A DNA stretch of 64,000 bases, from NCBI GenBank assembly GCA_014649155.1, contig BMSM01000004.1, positions 248,001-312,000 on the forward strand. The letters are read 5' to 3'. Numbering within the stretch: position 1 is the first letter of the stretch; each line of letters begins with the position of its first letter. This document shows positions 43,071 to 51,869 of this stretch, in pieces. The position numbers and the translations under genes are program-made. The notes beneath the pieces were generated by a model. That model saw nothing but the letters and a program-made list of their open reading frames with translations, did no database searches and had not been told where the DNA came from. Source of the DNA: Streptomyces griseoviridis. Lineage in GTDB: Bacteria > Actinomycetota > Actinomycetes > Streptomycetales > Streptomycetaceae.

Positions 43071-44294
43071 ATGGACCCCTTCGAAGCGGGGGCAGGCAGC
43101 ATCCTCAAGCAGCCCAAGGCCGTCTGGGCGACCGCCGGCGCCTCCGTCGTCGCCTTCATGGGCATCGGACTCGTCGACCCGATCCTGCCGTCCATCGCCA
43201 CGGGACTGCACGCGACCGCAAGCCAGGTCTCCCTGCTGTTCACCTCGTACTTCCTCATCACCGCGATCGCGATGCTGGTCACCGGCTTCGTCTCCAGCCG
43301 GATCGGCGGCAGGAAGACCCTGCTGCTCGGCCTCGCCTTCGTGGTGGTCTTCGCGGGCCTCGCCGGCACCTCGGACACGGTCGGCCAGCTCGTCGGCTAC
43401 CGGGCCGGCTGGGGGCTCGGCAACGCGCTCTTCGTCTCGACCGCCCTCGCGGTCATCGTCGGCGCGGCGGCCGGCGGCAGCGCCGCGGCGATCCTGCTCT
43501 ACGAGTCCGCCCTCGGCCTCGGCATGGCCTGCGGCCCGCTGCTCGGCGCGCTGCTCGGCGACGCGAGCTGGCGCTACCCGTTCTTCGGCACCGCGTTCCT
43601 GATGGCCGTCGGCTTCCTGTGCATCACGGCGTTCCTGAAGGAACAGCCGAAGCCCGCCCGCAAGACCTCGCTGCTCGACCCGGTCAAGGCACTGGGCCAC
43701 GGTGGTCTCGCCTCGGCCGCGATCTCGGCCTTCTTCTACAACTACACGTTCTTCACCGTGCTGGCCTTCACCCCGTTCGTGCTGGACATGACGCCGTACA
43801 AGTCCGGTGCCGTGTTCTTCGCGTGGGGCGTGCTGCTCGCCGTCTTCTCGGTGCTGGTGGCGCCGCGCGCACAGCGGCGCTTCGGCTCGCTGAAGGTGCT
43901 CGGCGGCTCGCTGGTGCTGCTCGCGGCCGACGTGCTCGTGCTCGGCTACGGCGACCACACCACGGCGATCGTCTGCACGATTCTCTCCGGCGCCTTCATC
44001 GGCGTGAACAACACCGTCTACACCGAACTGGCCCTCGGCGTCTCCGACGCCCCGCGTCCGGTGGCGAGCGCGGGCTACAACTTCGTGCGCTGGTTCGCCG
44101 CCGCCGCGGCGCCGTACTTCGCGCCGAAGATCGAGGAGTGGACCGATGTCCACGTCCCGTTCGTGGTGGCGGCCGTCACCGCGGTGATCGGCGCCGCCGT
44201 GGTCGCCGTACGCCGCCGGGCGCTCACCCGCGAGGCGGCGGAGCTGGAGCCGGGGCACCGCACCGAGGACGGTGTGTCGGCCTTCGCCGACTGA
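43071..44294 (+). CDS. Major facilitator superfamily exporter
   Basis: 407 residues from ATG 43071 with AGGAG five bases upstream. Twelve hydrophobic segments; the loop 2-3 motif SSRIGGRKTLLLG (about 80-92) and the RAGWGLGNALF stretch of segment 4 are typical of drug:proton antiporters (DHA1-like). Promoter with an operator palindrome suggests induction by a ligand. Substrate not predictable. Confidence 0.88.
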   Translation: MDPFEAGAGSILKQPKAVWATAGASVVAFMGIGLVDPILPSIATGLHATASQVSLLFTSYFLITAIAMLVTGFVSSRIGGRKTLLLGLAFVVVFAGLAGTSDTVGQLVGYRAGWGLGNALFVSTALAVIVGAAAGGSAAAILLYESALGLGMACGPLLGALLGDASWRYPFFGTAFLMAVGFLCITAFLKEQPKPARKTSLLDPVKALGHGGLASAAISAFFYNYTFFTVLAFTPFVLDMTPYKSGAVFFAWGVLLAVFSVLVAPRAQRRFGSLKVLGGSLVLLAADVLVLGYGDHTTAIVCTILSGAFIGVNNTVYTELALGVSDAPRPVASAGYNFVRWFAAAAAPYFAPKIEEWTDVHVPFVVAAVTAVIGAAVVAVRRRALTREAAELEPGHRTEDGVSAFAD

Positions 44295-44315
44295 GCCGCG
44301 CGGAGCCGGAGCCGG

Positions 44316-44921
44316 TCAGTCCAGCGGTACGGATCGGCGGGCCGGGTCCCGCAGGTCCGTACCGTGCGTCAGCCAGCGCTCCTGGAGCGCCTGCCCGCCG
44401 TGCACCCGCTTCCAGGCGGCCTCGTTGGGCGTCATCGGCAGCAGCGGCAGGAAGCGCACCGGGTCCAGCGGGGCGTCCAGTTCCAGGTCCTCCACCAGCC
44501 CGCCCGGCTCGGCGACCAGGACCGAGGTGAACGGAGCCCCCGGCCACAGCGGCTCCCCGACGTCCAGCGAGGCGCCGGGGGCCACGACCACGCCCTCGAC
44601 CTGCGGGGAGGCGGCGAGCACGGCGAGCGGGCGGAGCACCTTGTCGGTGTCGGCGACGCCCGCCCGCACCGACAGGACCAGCTCCGCGCGGGGTCCCCCG
44701 ACCGGGTCGGCGAGCACCGCCGTGGGGTCCGCCATGGGCTGCGCGGACATGCCGAGGGTGGCGTAGCGGACGACGTCCCCCTCTTCGGCGGACCGGCCCG
44801 GGGCGCGGAAACGGAGCACCTCGACGCGGTCGGTACCGAGGAAGGTGACCGCCGCGCGGGCGTCCGGTTCACCCAACGCACTGCGCAACCGGGCCTCTAC
44901 CAGAGGAAGAACATCAGCCAT
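44316..44921 (-). CDS. SUFU (suppressor of fused)-domain protein
   Basis: 201 residues from ATG 44921. YATLGMSAQPM and the ELVLSVR, PFTSVLVAEPGG and FLPLLPMTPNEAAWKR strings fit bacterial SUFU-domain proteins, often found as immunity proteins of contact or polymorphic toxins but also free-standing in Streptomyces. No toxin gene is adjacent, so immunity is not claimed. Divergent from the corA leader. Confidence 0.78.
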   Translation of the reverse strand: MADVLPLVEARLRSALGEPDARAAVTFLGTDRVEVLRFRAPGRSAEEGDVVRYATLGMSAQPMADPTAVLADPVGGPRAELVLSVRAGVADTDKVLRPLAVLAASPQVEGVVVAPGASLDVGEPLWPGAPFTSVLVAEPGGLVEDLELDAPLDPVRFLPLLPMTPNEAAWKRVHGGQALQERWLTHGTDLRDPARRSVPLD

Positions 44922-44963
44922 GCCGCGAGCATAGAACTCGTCAGTACGAGGCAAAGCGGCGCC

Positions 44964-44989
44964 TTGACACAGGTGGCGGCTGGTACTCT
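44964..44989 (+). promoter_or_regulatory. Candidate corA leader promoter with short spacer
   Basis: A consensus -35 TTGACA (44964-44969) and TACTCT (44984-44989) are only 14 bases apart, less than the usual 16-18. Either the -10 is elsewhere or an activator is involved. If used, the transcript has a leader of about 440 bases before corA. Confidence 0.45.
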
Positions 44990-45052
44990 GGGCCGGTCGC
45001 CGGGCAGCCCGCTGAAGCGCGGAGCGCAAGCCCCGTCGCTGCGATGAACACT

Positions 45053-45104
45053 CCCCTACGGGGAACCCCTCTAAACGGGGGAATGGACGTCCCTCACGAG
45101 GGAC
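45053..45104 (+). promoter_or_regulatory. Three consecutive hairpins in the corA leader
   Basis: CCCC-TAC-GGGG (45053-45063), CCCC-TCTAAAC-GGGG (45066-45080) and GTCCCTC-AC-GAGGGAC (45089-45104) are stacked, with GAA-type joining bases. They precede a strong Shine-Dalgarno site and a 15-codon frame. Such a folded leader before a magnesium transporter suggests a metal-sensing RNA; I cannot match it to the M-box consensus by eye. Confidence 0.5.
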
Positions 45105-45127
45105 CGGCCGGAGGAGGTGGGGCTGGC

Positions 45128-45175
45128 ATGGACCGAAGTCGACCGTGCAGTACCACCCGCTCTTCCGGCCGCTGA
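45128..45175 (+). CDS. Possible 15-residue leader peptide before corA
   Basis: AGGAGGTGG lies nine bases before ATG 45128; the frame MDRSRPCSTTRSSGR ends at 45175. The strong ribosome site and Arg/Ser/Thr/Pro-rich short frame in the leader of a Mg2+ transporter recall leader peptides of mgtA and corA in enterobacteria. The rest of the leader (45176-45438) holds a direct repeat and no convincing gene. Confidence 0.45.
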   Translation: MDRSRPCSTTRSSGR

Positions 45176-45330
45176 CGCGCCGCCGCTTCCGGACTCTCAC
45201 CGGTCGCCGCCTTCCGTCAGCCACGCGCTTTCCTGCGGAAGAGCACTTCGTCTCATGTGAACCAGCAGTGAAGCCCGCCATCGCGACGGTGGGGTGCTCC
45301 CCGCTTTGTGGACGTGCCGACACGCGCAGC

Positions 45331-45370
45331 ACGTACGGCCAGGTACAGCGACGTACGGCCAGGTACAGGA
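45331..45370 (+). repeat. 20-bp direct repeat in the corA leader
   Basis: ACGTACGGCCAGGTACAG occurs twice back to back (45331 and 45351), differing only in the last two bases of each 20-bp unit. Could be paired protein sites or a slippage duplicate. Confidence 0.7.
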
Positions 45371-45438
45371 CGTCCTCATTCCGGGTGGTTCCACCCGTCG
45401 CCGGCGCCGTTCGCTGCCCGTAGCGAAGGAGCCTGCCC

Positions 45439-46554
45439 ATGTCGATGATCCGTGACCTGCGAGCCGCGGTCCGCCCCTCCCGTGTGCCGCTGCGCAAGGA
45501 GAGCGGCCCCTACGACACCACCCGCGACCCGGCGAGCCCCTCCGCCGTGATCGACTGCGCCGTCTACCGGGACGGCCGCCGGGTGGAGACCGACGGTCCG
45601 CTCAGCCCGCAGGAGGCGATGCGGCAGGTGCGCCGCGACGGCGGCTTCGTCTGGATGGGGCTGCACGAGCCCACCGAGGACGAATTCGCTGGTGTCGCCC
45701 GCGAGTTCGGGCTGCACCCGCTGGCCGTCGAGGACGCCGTCGTCGCCCACCAGCGGCCCAAGCTGGAGCGGTACGACGACTCCCTGTTCACCGTCTTCAA
45801 GACCATCCACTACGTCGACCACGACGAACTGACCGCGAACAGCGAGGTCGTGGAGTCCGGCGAGGTCATGTGCTTCACCGGACGGGACTTCTTCATCACC
45901 GTCCGGCACGGCGGGCAGGGCTCCCTGCGCGCCCTGCGCCACCGCCTGCAGGACGACCCCGAGCTGCTGGCCAAGGGCCCCTCGGCCGTGCTGCACGCCA
46001 TCGCCGACCACGTCGTCGACGGGTACATCGCGGTCGCCGACGCCGTGCAGGACGACATCGACGAGGTCGAGACCGAGGTGTTCTCGCCGGGCCGCAAGGG
46101 CGCCCCGCGCGGCACGGACGCCGGGCGGATCTATCAACTCAAGCGCGAGGTACTGGAGTTCAAGCGGGCCGTGTCGCCGCTGCTCCGCCCCATGCTGCTG
46201 CTCAGCGAGCGGCCGATGCGGCTGATCGACCCCGACATCCAGAAGTACTTCCGGGACGTCGCCGACCACCTCGCCCGCGTGCAGGAGCAGGTCGTCGGCT
46301 TCGACGAGCTGCTCAACTCCATCCTCCAGGCCAACCTCGCCCAGGCCTCCGTCGCGCAGAACGAGGACATGCGGAAGATCACCTCGTGGGCCGCGATCGT
46401 CGCCGTACCGACGATGGTCTGCGGGGTCTACGGCATGAACTTCGACCACATGCCCGAACTGCACTGGCGCTTCGGCTATCCCCTGGTCCTCGGCGTCACC
46501 GTCGCCATCTGCTTCGGCATCCACCGCACCCTGAAGCGCAACGGCTGGCTCTGA
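45439..46554 (+). CDS. corA: CorA-type magnesium/cobalt channel
   Basis: 371 residues from ATG 45439 with AAGGAG seven bases upstream. Large N-terminal cytoplasmic domain, a long helix (about 150-310), then two membrane segments at the end with the selectivity motif YGMNFDHMPEL between them. The protein works as a pentamer gated by intracellular Mg2+. The gene lies in the same neighbourhood as an MgtE-N/CBS protein and DUF1003, as in mycobacteria (Rv1231c-Rv1239c). Confidence 0.95.
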   Translation: MSMIRDLRAAVRPSRVPLRKESGPYDTTRDPASPSAVIDCAVYRDGRRVETDGPLSPQEAMRQVRRDGGFVWMGLHEPTEDEFAGVAREFGLHPLAVEDAVVAHQRPKLERYDDSLFTVFKTIHYVDHDELTANSEVVESGEVMCFTGRDFFITVRHGGQGSLRALRHRLQDDPELLAKGPSAVLHAIADHVVDGYIAVADAVQDDIDEVETEVFSPGRKGAPRGTDAGRIYQLKREVLEFKRAVSPLLRPMLLLSERPMRLIDPDIQKYFRDVADHLARVQEQVVGFDELLNSILQANLAQASVAQNEDMRKITSWAAIVAVPTMVCGVYGMNFDHMPELHWRFGYPLVLGVTVAICFGIHRTLKRNGWL

Positions 46555-46577
46555 GGCCGGCTCGCTAGGGTGGGCGC

Positions 46578-47093
46578 ATGACTAGCGAGCTGCTCGGCCA
46601 GGCCCTCGTCGAGGAGGCCGTCAAGAAGTCCGGCCTCATCTGGGTCCGGGGGCCCGGCAGTCCGGCCCGCGCGCTGTGGCACGTCTGGCACGAGGGCGCC
46701 GCCTGCGTGGTCGGTGACGGCCCCGGCGAGCAGCCGCTGCCGTCGCTGGCCGACGGGGGCACCGCCGAGGTGACCGTCCGCAGCAAGGACAAGGGCGGCC
46801 GGCTGGTCGCCTTCCCGGCCCGCGTCGTGGAGCTGCCGGCCGGCTCGGAGGCGTGGCGGGCGGCGGTCGCGGAGCTGAAGGGCAAGCGGCTCAACGCCCC
46901 CGACGCGGAGACCATGCCGGAGCGCTGGGCGCGCGAGTGCCGGGTGCTGCGGCTGGAGCCGGCGGGGACGACGGCACCGCTGCCGGACGGCTCCCTGGCC
47001 GAGCCGCCGCTGCCGACCCCGGCGACCACCCGCGAGCCGGTCCCCGCAGCGCTGCCCCGGCTGCTGCGCGGGCGCCGCGGGCGGCGGCCCTGA
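46578..47093 (+). CDS. Conserved hypothetical protein, possible split-barrel
   Basis: 171 residues starting 23 bases after corA. SGLIWVRGPG, LWHVWHEGAACVVGDG, and AEVTVRSKDKGGRLVAFPARVVEL have the strand pattern of pyridoxamine-phosphate-oxidase-like split barrels, but cofactor residues cannot be assigned. The C-terminus is Pro/Arg-rich. Function unknown; probably co-transcribed with corA. Confidence 0.7.
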   Translation: MTSELLGQALVEEAVKKSGLIWVRGPGSPARALWHVWHEGAACVVGDGPGEQPLPSLADGGTAEVTVRSKDKGGRLVAFPARVVELPAGSEAWRAAVAELKGKRLNAPDAETMPERWARECRVLRLEPAGTTAPLPDGSLAEPPLPTPATTREPVPAALPRLLRGRRGRRP

Positions 47094-47096
47094 CCG

Positions 47097-47837
47097 TCAG
47101 GTCGCCGGGAGCTGCCTGCCGTAGTCGAGGGTGTCGTCCTTGGCCGGCTGCTCCAGCGCGAAGTCCTTGTTCCAGTCGGAGAAGGTGAGCGTGCCGGCGC
47201 TGCCCGCGCGGACCAGGCGCAGCGGGTACGGCGTGCCCTCCAGGGAGACGTCCAGCGAGCCGCCGGCCCCTCCGTCCCCGCTGATCCGCACGGTCCGGAC
47301 GCCGTTCCGCTCGTGCCGCCCGTCCGCCTCCACCGTGCCGTGCAGACTCAGCAGACCGTCGAGGAGGACGTCCTTGTCCGTGAATCCGCTGAACTTCTGG
47401 TACGAGGGGTCGCCCTGCGGCACCTTCACGTACTTGCCGGCCAGCTTCTCCGCCGCGGCGGCGTCCGCCTCTCCCGTGTCATGGCTCCAGAACGCGGCGT
47501 CGGCCTTGAGGAACAGCTCCTCGCCGACCCGGAGCAGCCCGAACGTCGCCCCCTTGGCGGTGACCGACCCGGTGCCGCCGTCCGGCTTCAGCCGCATGTC
47601 GAGGGCGTACGTGCTGCCGCTGGTGACGACGGTGCCGTGCAGCCGTACCGTCCGCGCGGACTCGGCCGCCGTACGGGTCTTCGTCTGGATCTGCGCGGCG
47701 GACAGCCTGCCGACCCCGTTGGTGCCCGCGTCGGGGTCCTCGCCGCCGCAGCCCGTCAGCGCCGCCCCGACGGCCAGGACGCACGCGGCACCGGCGAGGG
47801 CCGCCCGGGGACTTCTGCGCCGGGAAGTCACAGTCAC
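47097..47837 (-). CDS. LppX/LprAFG-like lipoprotein
   Basis: 246 residues from GTG 47837. Signal peptide with lipobox LTGC at about 28-31. The remainder is a beta-rich fold: repeated strands (VRLHGTVV, YALDMRLKPDG, GTLTFSDWNKDFAL) with a central hydrophobic stretch, like LolA/LppX lipid-binding lipoproteins. Likely anchored on the outer leaflet and binding a lipid or glycolipid. Convergent with the gene before it (3 bases apart). Confidence 0.78.
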   Translation of the reverse strand: MTVTSRRRSPRAALAGAACVLAVGAALTGCGGEDPDAGTNGVGRLSAAQIQTKTRTAAESARTVRLHGTVVTSGSTYALDMRLKPDGGTGSVTAKGATFGLLRVGEELFLKADAAFWSHDTGEADAAAAEKLAGKYVKVPQGDPSYQKFSGFTDKDVLLDGLLSLHGTVEADGRHERNGVRTVRISGDGGAGGSLDVSLEGTPYPLRLVRAGSAGTLTFSDWNKDFALEQPAKDDTLDYGRQLPAT

Positions 47838-48048
47838 AGGTGGGGCCGCCTTTCTCGCGGGGAACCGGTGCGGCGTACGGCAGCGTACCGGGGCCGGACC
47901 CGGCCGGCGGAGCCAGTCCGTCCGGACCGGCCACCAGGGCGGACCCGTTCGGGACGGGCTAGCCTGAAGGCCGTCCGAGCGGGCAATTCGGAAAAGAGAC
48001 ACAGCAGGTAACAGCCTTCCCGCCCTCTCACACGAAGGAGCCGCGAGC

Positions 48049-49341
48049 ATGGCAGCGGGCGCCCCCCGGATCTTCGTCTCGCACCTCTCCGGTGTCGCCG
48101 TCTTCGACCCCAACGGCGACCAGGTGGGGCGGGTGCGCGATCTGGTCGTCATGCTCCGCGTCGGACAGAAGCCCCCGCGTCTCCTCGGCCTCGTCGTCGA
48201 ACTCTCCACCCGCCGCCGCATCTTCCTGCCGATGACCCGGGTCACCGGCATCCAGTCCGGCCAGGTCCTCACCACCGGCGTGCTCAACGTCCGCCGCTTC
48301 GAGCAGCGGCCCACCGAGCGCCTCGTCTTCGGCGAACTCCTCGACCGGCGGGTCACCCTCACCGAGACCGGCGAGGAGGTCACCGTCCTCGACCTGTCGG
48401 TGCAGCAGCTCCCCGCCCGCCGCGACTGGGAGATCACCCAGGTCTTCGTCCGCCGGGGCCGCAGCGGCGCCTTCCGCCGGACCAGGGGCGAGGCGCTCAC
48501 CGTGGAGTGGACGGCGGTCACCGGGTTCTCCGCGGAGGAACAGGGACAGGGCGCGGAGAACCTCCTCGCCACCTTCGAGCAGCTCCGCCCCGCCGACCTC
48601 GCCAACGTCCTGCACCACCTGTCCGCCAAGCGCCGCGCCGAGGTCGCCGCCGCCCTCGACGACGACCGGCTCGCCGACGTCCTGGAGGAACTGCCGGAGG
48701 ACGACCAGATCGAGATCCTCGGCAAGCTGGCCGAGGAGCGCGCCGCCGACGTCCTGGAGGCGATGGACCCGGACGACGCCGCCGACCTGCTGGGCGAGCT
48801 GCCGGAGGCCGACAAGGAGCGGCTGCTGAGCCTGATGAAACCCGCCGACGCCGCCGACATGCGCCGGCTGATGGCGTACGAGGAGCACACGGCCGGCGGT
48901 CTGATGACGACCGAGCCGATCGTGCTGCGGCCCGACGCCACCGTCGCCGACGCCCTCGCCCGGGTCCGCAACCGCGACCTCTCCCCCGCGCTCGCCGCCC
49001 AGGTGTACGTCTGCCGCCCGCCCGACGACACGCCGACCGGCAAGTACCTGGGCACGGTCCACTTCCAGCGGCTGCTGCGGGACCCGCCGTACACGCTGGT
49101 CGGCTCGATCATCGACGACGACCTGCAACCGCTGGACCCGGACGCGGCGCTGCCCGTGGTCGCCGGGTTCTTCGCCACGTACGACATGGTGGCGGCGCCC
49201 GTGGTCGACGACTCCGGGTCGCTGCTGGGCGCGGTCACCGTGGACGACGTACTGGACCACATGCTGCCCGACGACTGGCGGGAGACCGAGTACCACCTGG
49301 AGGAGGAAGAGGGGGTGCGCGCCGATGGCACCGGAGCGTGA
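48049..49341 (+). CDS. MgtE-N/CBS protein with PRC-barrel, no channel domain
   Basis: 430 residues from ATG 48049 with AAGGAG upstream. An N-terminal PRC-barrel-like part (about 1-150), then MgtE intracellular helical domain (LRPADLANVLHHLSAKRRAE and repeated LEELPEDDQ-type units, 180-290), then two CBS modules (290-425; LMTTEPIVLRPDATV, VVDDSGSLLGAVTVDDVL). The transmembrane part of MgtE is missing; the protein ends in acidic residues. In M. tuberculosis Rv1232c has the same layout. It may sense Mg2+ or nucleotides for another transporter. It overlaps the DUF1003 gene by 17 bases. Confidence 0.85.
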   Translation: MAAGAPRIFVSHLSGVAVFDPNGDQVGRVRDLVVMLRVGQKPPRLLGLVVELSTRRRIFLPMTRVTGIQSGQVLTTGVLNVRRFEQRPTERLVFGELLDRRVTLTETGEEVTVLDLSVQQLPARRDWEITQVFVRRGRSGAFRRTRGEALTVEWTAVTGFSAEEQGQGAENLLATFEQLRPADLANVLHHLSAKRRAEVAAALDDDRLADVLEELPEDDQIEILGKLAEERAADVLEAMDPDDAADLLGELPEADKERLLSLMKPADAADMRRLMAYEEHTAGGLMTTEPIVLRPDATVADALARVRNRDLSPALAAQVYVCRPPDDTPTGKYLGTVHFQRLLRDPPYTLVGSIIDDDLQPLDPDAALPVVAGFFATYDMVAAPVVDDSGSLLGAVTVDDVLDHMLPDDWRETEYHLEEEEGVRADGTGA

Positions 49342-49936
49342 GACGACCGTACGGGAGCGGGCCGTGGCCGGGGCGACGGCCACCTCGCGGCACCGCGGGC
49401 CCCGCCTCGACCAGCCGCGCTCACCGCGCCGCCGGCTGCTGCCGGAGTGGGACCCGGAGGCGTTCGGCCGGCTGTCGGAGCGGATCGCGCGGTTCCTGGG
49501 CACCGGGCGGTTCATCGTCTGGATGACGGTCGTCATCATCGTGTGGGTGGTGTGGAACATCGCCGCGCCGGCGCAGCTGCGGTTCGACGAGTACCCGTTC
49601 ATCTTCCTGACCCTGATGCTGTCCCTCCAGGCGTCCTACGCGGCCCCGCTGATCCTGCTCGCGCAGAACCGGCAGGACGACCGGGACCGGGTCAACCTGG
49701 AGCAGGACCGCAAGCAGAACGAGCGGTCGATCGCCGACACCGAGTACCTGGCCCGGGAGATCGCCGCGCTCCGGATCGGTCTGGGCGAGGTCGCCACCCG
49801 GGACTGGATGCGGGACGAGTTGCAGGAGATGCTCAAGGAGCTGCAGTCCCGGCGCGACGGCCACCGGTCCGGGACCGACGCGATACCGGCAGTCCCGGCG
49901 AAGCGGCCGCGCGGACGTGACGCAGACGACCGCTGA
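49325..49936 (+). CDS. DUF1003 membrane protein
   Basis: 203 residues. Start overlaps the end of the preceding gene. Arg-rich N-terminus, two membrane segments (about 59-79 and 92-115) joined by a short loop, followed by a coiled charged stretch (LAQNRQDDRDRVNLEQDRKQ) and a disordered end. DUF1003 proteins are membrane proteins of unknown function; the tight coupling to the MgtE-N/CBS gene suggests the two work together. Confidence 0.87.
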   Translation: MAPERETTVRERAVAGATATSRHRGPRLDQPRSPRRRLLPEWDPEAFGRLSERIARFLGTGRFIVWMTVVIIVWVVWNIAAPAQLRFDEYPFIFLTLMLSLQASYAAPLILLAQNRQDDRDRVNLEQDRKQNERSIADTEYLAREIAALRIGLGEVATRDWMRDELQEMLKELQSRRDGHRSGTDAIPAVPAKRPRGRDADDR

Positions 49937-49978
49937 CGGCCTTTCCGGGGGGCCCGCCGGGCGCCGTACCATCTCCTT

Positions 49979-51112
49979 ATGGCTACGGAAGACGCGGTGC
50001 GCGAAGCACTGGCGACGGTGAACGACCCCGAGATCAACCGGCCCATCACCGAACTCGGGATGGTCAAATCGGTGGAGATCGGTGCGGACGGGGCGGTCGC
50101 GGTCACCGTGTACCTGACGGTCTCCGGCTGCCCCATGCGGGACACCATCACCCAGCGGGTGACCGACGCCGTCTCGCGGGTCGAGGGCGTCACCCGCGTC
50201 GACGTCACCCTGGACGTGATGAGCGACGAGCAGCGCAAGGAGCTGGCCGGCGCGCTGCGCGGCGGCCAGACCGAGCGCGAGGTCCCCTTCGCCAAGCCCG
50301 GCAGCCTCACCCGGGTGTACGCGGTCGCCTCCGGCAAGGGCGGCGTCGGCAAGTCGTCGGTGACGGTGAACCTGGCCGCGTCGATGGCGGCGGACGGTCT
50401 GAAGGTCGGGGTCGTGGACGCCGACATCTACGGCCACTCCGTGCCGCGCATGCTGGGCGCCGACGGGCGTCCCACCCAGGTCGAGAACATGATCATGCCG
50501 CCGTCGGCGCACGGCGTGAAGGTCATCTCCATCGGCATGTTCACGCCAGGCAACGCCCCCGTCGTGTGGCGCGGCCCGATGCTGCACCGCGCCCTCCAGC
50601 AGTTCCTGGCCGACGTGTACTGGGGTGACCTGGACGTCCTGCTGCTCGACCTGCCGCCGGGCACCGGCGACATCGCGATCTCCGTCGCCCAGCTCGTGCC
50701 GAACGCCGAGATCCTGGTGGTGACGACGCCTCAGCAGGCGGCGGCCGAGGTGGCCGAGCGGGCCGGCGCGATCGCGGTGCAGACCCACCAGAAGATCGTC
50801 GGCGTGGTCGAGAACATGTCCGGGCTGCCCTGCCCGCACTGCGGCGAGATGGTCGACGTCTTCGGCACCGGTGGCGGCCAGCTCGTCGCCGACGGCCTGA
50901 CCCGCACGACCGGCGCCTCGGTCCCGGTCCTCGGCTCCATCCCGATCGACGTCCGGCTGCGCGAGGGCGGCGACGAGGGCAAGCCGGTCGTCCTCTCCGA
51001 CCCCGACTCCCCGGCGGGCGCGGCCCTGCGCGCCATCGCGGGGAAGCTGGGGGGCCGGCAGCGCGGCCTGTCCGGGCTGTCGCTGGGGATCACTCCGAAG
51101 AACAAGTTCTAG
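49979..51112 (+). CDS. mrp: Mrp/ApbC P-loop iron-sulfur cluster carrier
   Basis: 377 residues. N-terminal MIP18/DUF59 domain (1-90, with GCPMRDT), then deviant Walker A SGKGGVGKS at 117-125, the switch DLPPGTGD, and the CPHC pair near 282 that binds a bridging 4Fe-4S cluster. Mrp proteins assemble and deliver iron-sulfur clusters in the cytosol. Follows DUF1003 on the same strand; a terminator stem lies 55 bases after the stop. Confidence 0.93.
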   Translation: MATEDAVREALATVNDPEINRPITELGMVKSVEIGADGAVAVTVYLTVSGCPMRDTITQRVTDAVSRVEGVTRVDVTLDVMSDEQRKELAGALRGGQTEREVPFAKPGSLTRVYAVASGKGGVGKSSVTVNLAASMAADGLKVGVVDADIYGHSVPRMLGADGRPTQVENMIMPPSAHGVKVISIGMFTPGNAPVVWRGPMLHRALQQFLADVYWGDLDVLLLDLPPGTGDIAISVAQLVPNAEILVVTTPQQAAAEVAERAGAIAVQTHQKIVGVVENMSGLPCPHCGEMVDVFGTGGGQLVADGLTRTTGASVPVLGSIPIDVRLREGGDEGKPVVLSDPDSPAGAALRAIAGKLGGRQRGLSGLSLGITPKNKF

Positions 51113-51166
51113 AAGAACGCGTCTGCGAGGACACCTTCCGAGGGACGCGTTCCAGGAGCCCCGTCA

Positions 51167-51193
51167 GGGGGCGCCGCCCCCCGGCGGCGCCCC
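51167..51193. terminator. Terminator between mrp and the hypothetical gene
   Basis: Perfect 11-bp stem (51167-51177 with 51183-51193), 5-base loop of C, between convergent genes. Confidence 0.75.
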
Positions 51194-51197
51194 GGGC

Positions 51198-51869
51198 TCA
51201 CGCGTACTCCGCCACGTCCTTCACCACGGCGAACGCCAGCCCGTACGCGCTCATCCCCCGCCCGTACGCCCCGAGGTGGACGCCCTGCTCGGCGGAGCCG
51301 GCCAGCACCCACCCGAACTCGGACTCCCGGTAGTGGAACGGTGTCGGCACCCCGTCCACCGGCAGGGACAGCGTGGACCAGTCGGGGCCGTCGAGGTCGT
51401 CGGCGAGGACCCACGCCGTCTCCGTCTGCTGCTCCAGCCAGTCGTCCCGCAGGGAGTGGTCCATCTGCCCCGGCCAGGTGAAGGACAGCAGTCCCACCCC
51501 GGCCAGCCAGGCCGCCGAGGAGACCGACGTGGCCTCCAGCATGCCGGTGCCGTCCGCGCTGCGCCGCACCGGGTTGGCCGCGACGGTCACCACGACCGCG
51601 AACTTCTCCTTGGCGTCCTGGTCGTCGCCCGCCACGTGCTCGTTGCGCACCGACGGTTCGTCACCGTGCCCGATCGACCCGTGCTCCACGGCCCCGTCGG
51701 CGGCCGTGCCGACCTGCATCAGCCAGCGCGGCCCGGTGAACGCCTCGTCGAGGCCGTACCAGGGAAAGGGCGCACGCAGATAGCCGTCGACCGCGCGCCG
51801 GGCGGAAGGGGACTCTTCTCCGCCCTCCGCGGCCGGCGCCTGCGCGACTGCCCGACTCGTCGTCTCCAT
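51198..51869 (-). CDS. Hypothetical actinobacterial protein (223 aa)
   Basis: ATG 51869 follows a GC-rich stretch with no clear ribosome site. Residues 30-220 form a globular alpha/beta protein (AVDGYLRAPFPWYGLDEAFTG, FAVVVTVAANPVRR, HYRESEFGWVLAGSAEQGVH). No signal peptide, membrane segment or cysteine pair. Family not recognised. It is 210 bases beyond the tatB stop on the same strand. Confidence 0.72.
   Translation of the reverse strand: METTSRAVAQAPAAEGGEESPSARRAVDGYLRAPFPWYGLDEAFTGPRWLMQVGTAADGAVEHGSIGHGDEPSVRNEHVAGDDQDAKEKFAVVVTVAANPVRRSADGTGMLEATSVSSAAWLAGVGLLSFTWPGQMDHSLRDDWLEQQTETAWVLADDLDGPDWSTLSLPVDGVPTPFHYRESEFGWVLAGSAEQGVHLGAYGRGMSAYGLAFAVVKDVAEYA

Noticed and set aside
44316..44921. 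Toxin-immunity pair with the SUFU protein
   Set aside because: No toxin-like gene next to it; SUFU-domain proteins also occur alone.
44990..45060. tRNA gene in the corA leader
   Set aside because: No T-loop GGTTCGAATCC-like segment, no anticodon arm; the folds do not make a cloverleaf.
45145..45423. 92-aa gene in the corA leader
   Set aside because: GTG start lacks a ribosome site, composition is Arg/Ser/Thr-random and it crosses the direct repeat.
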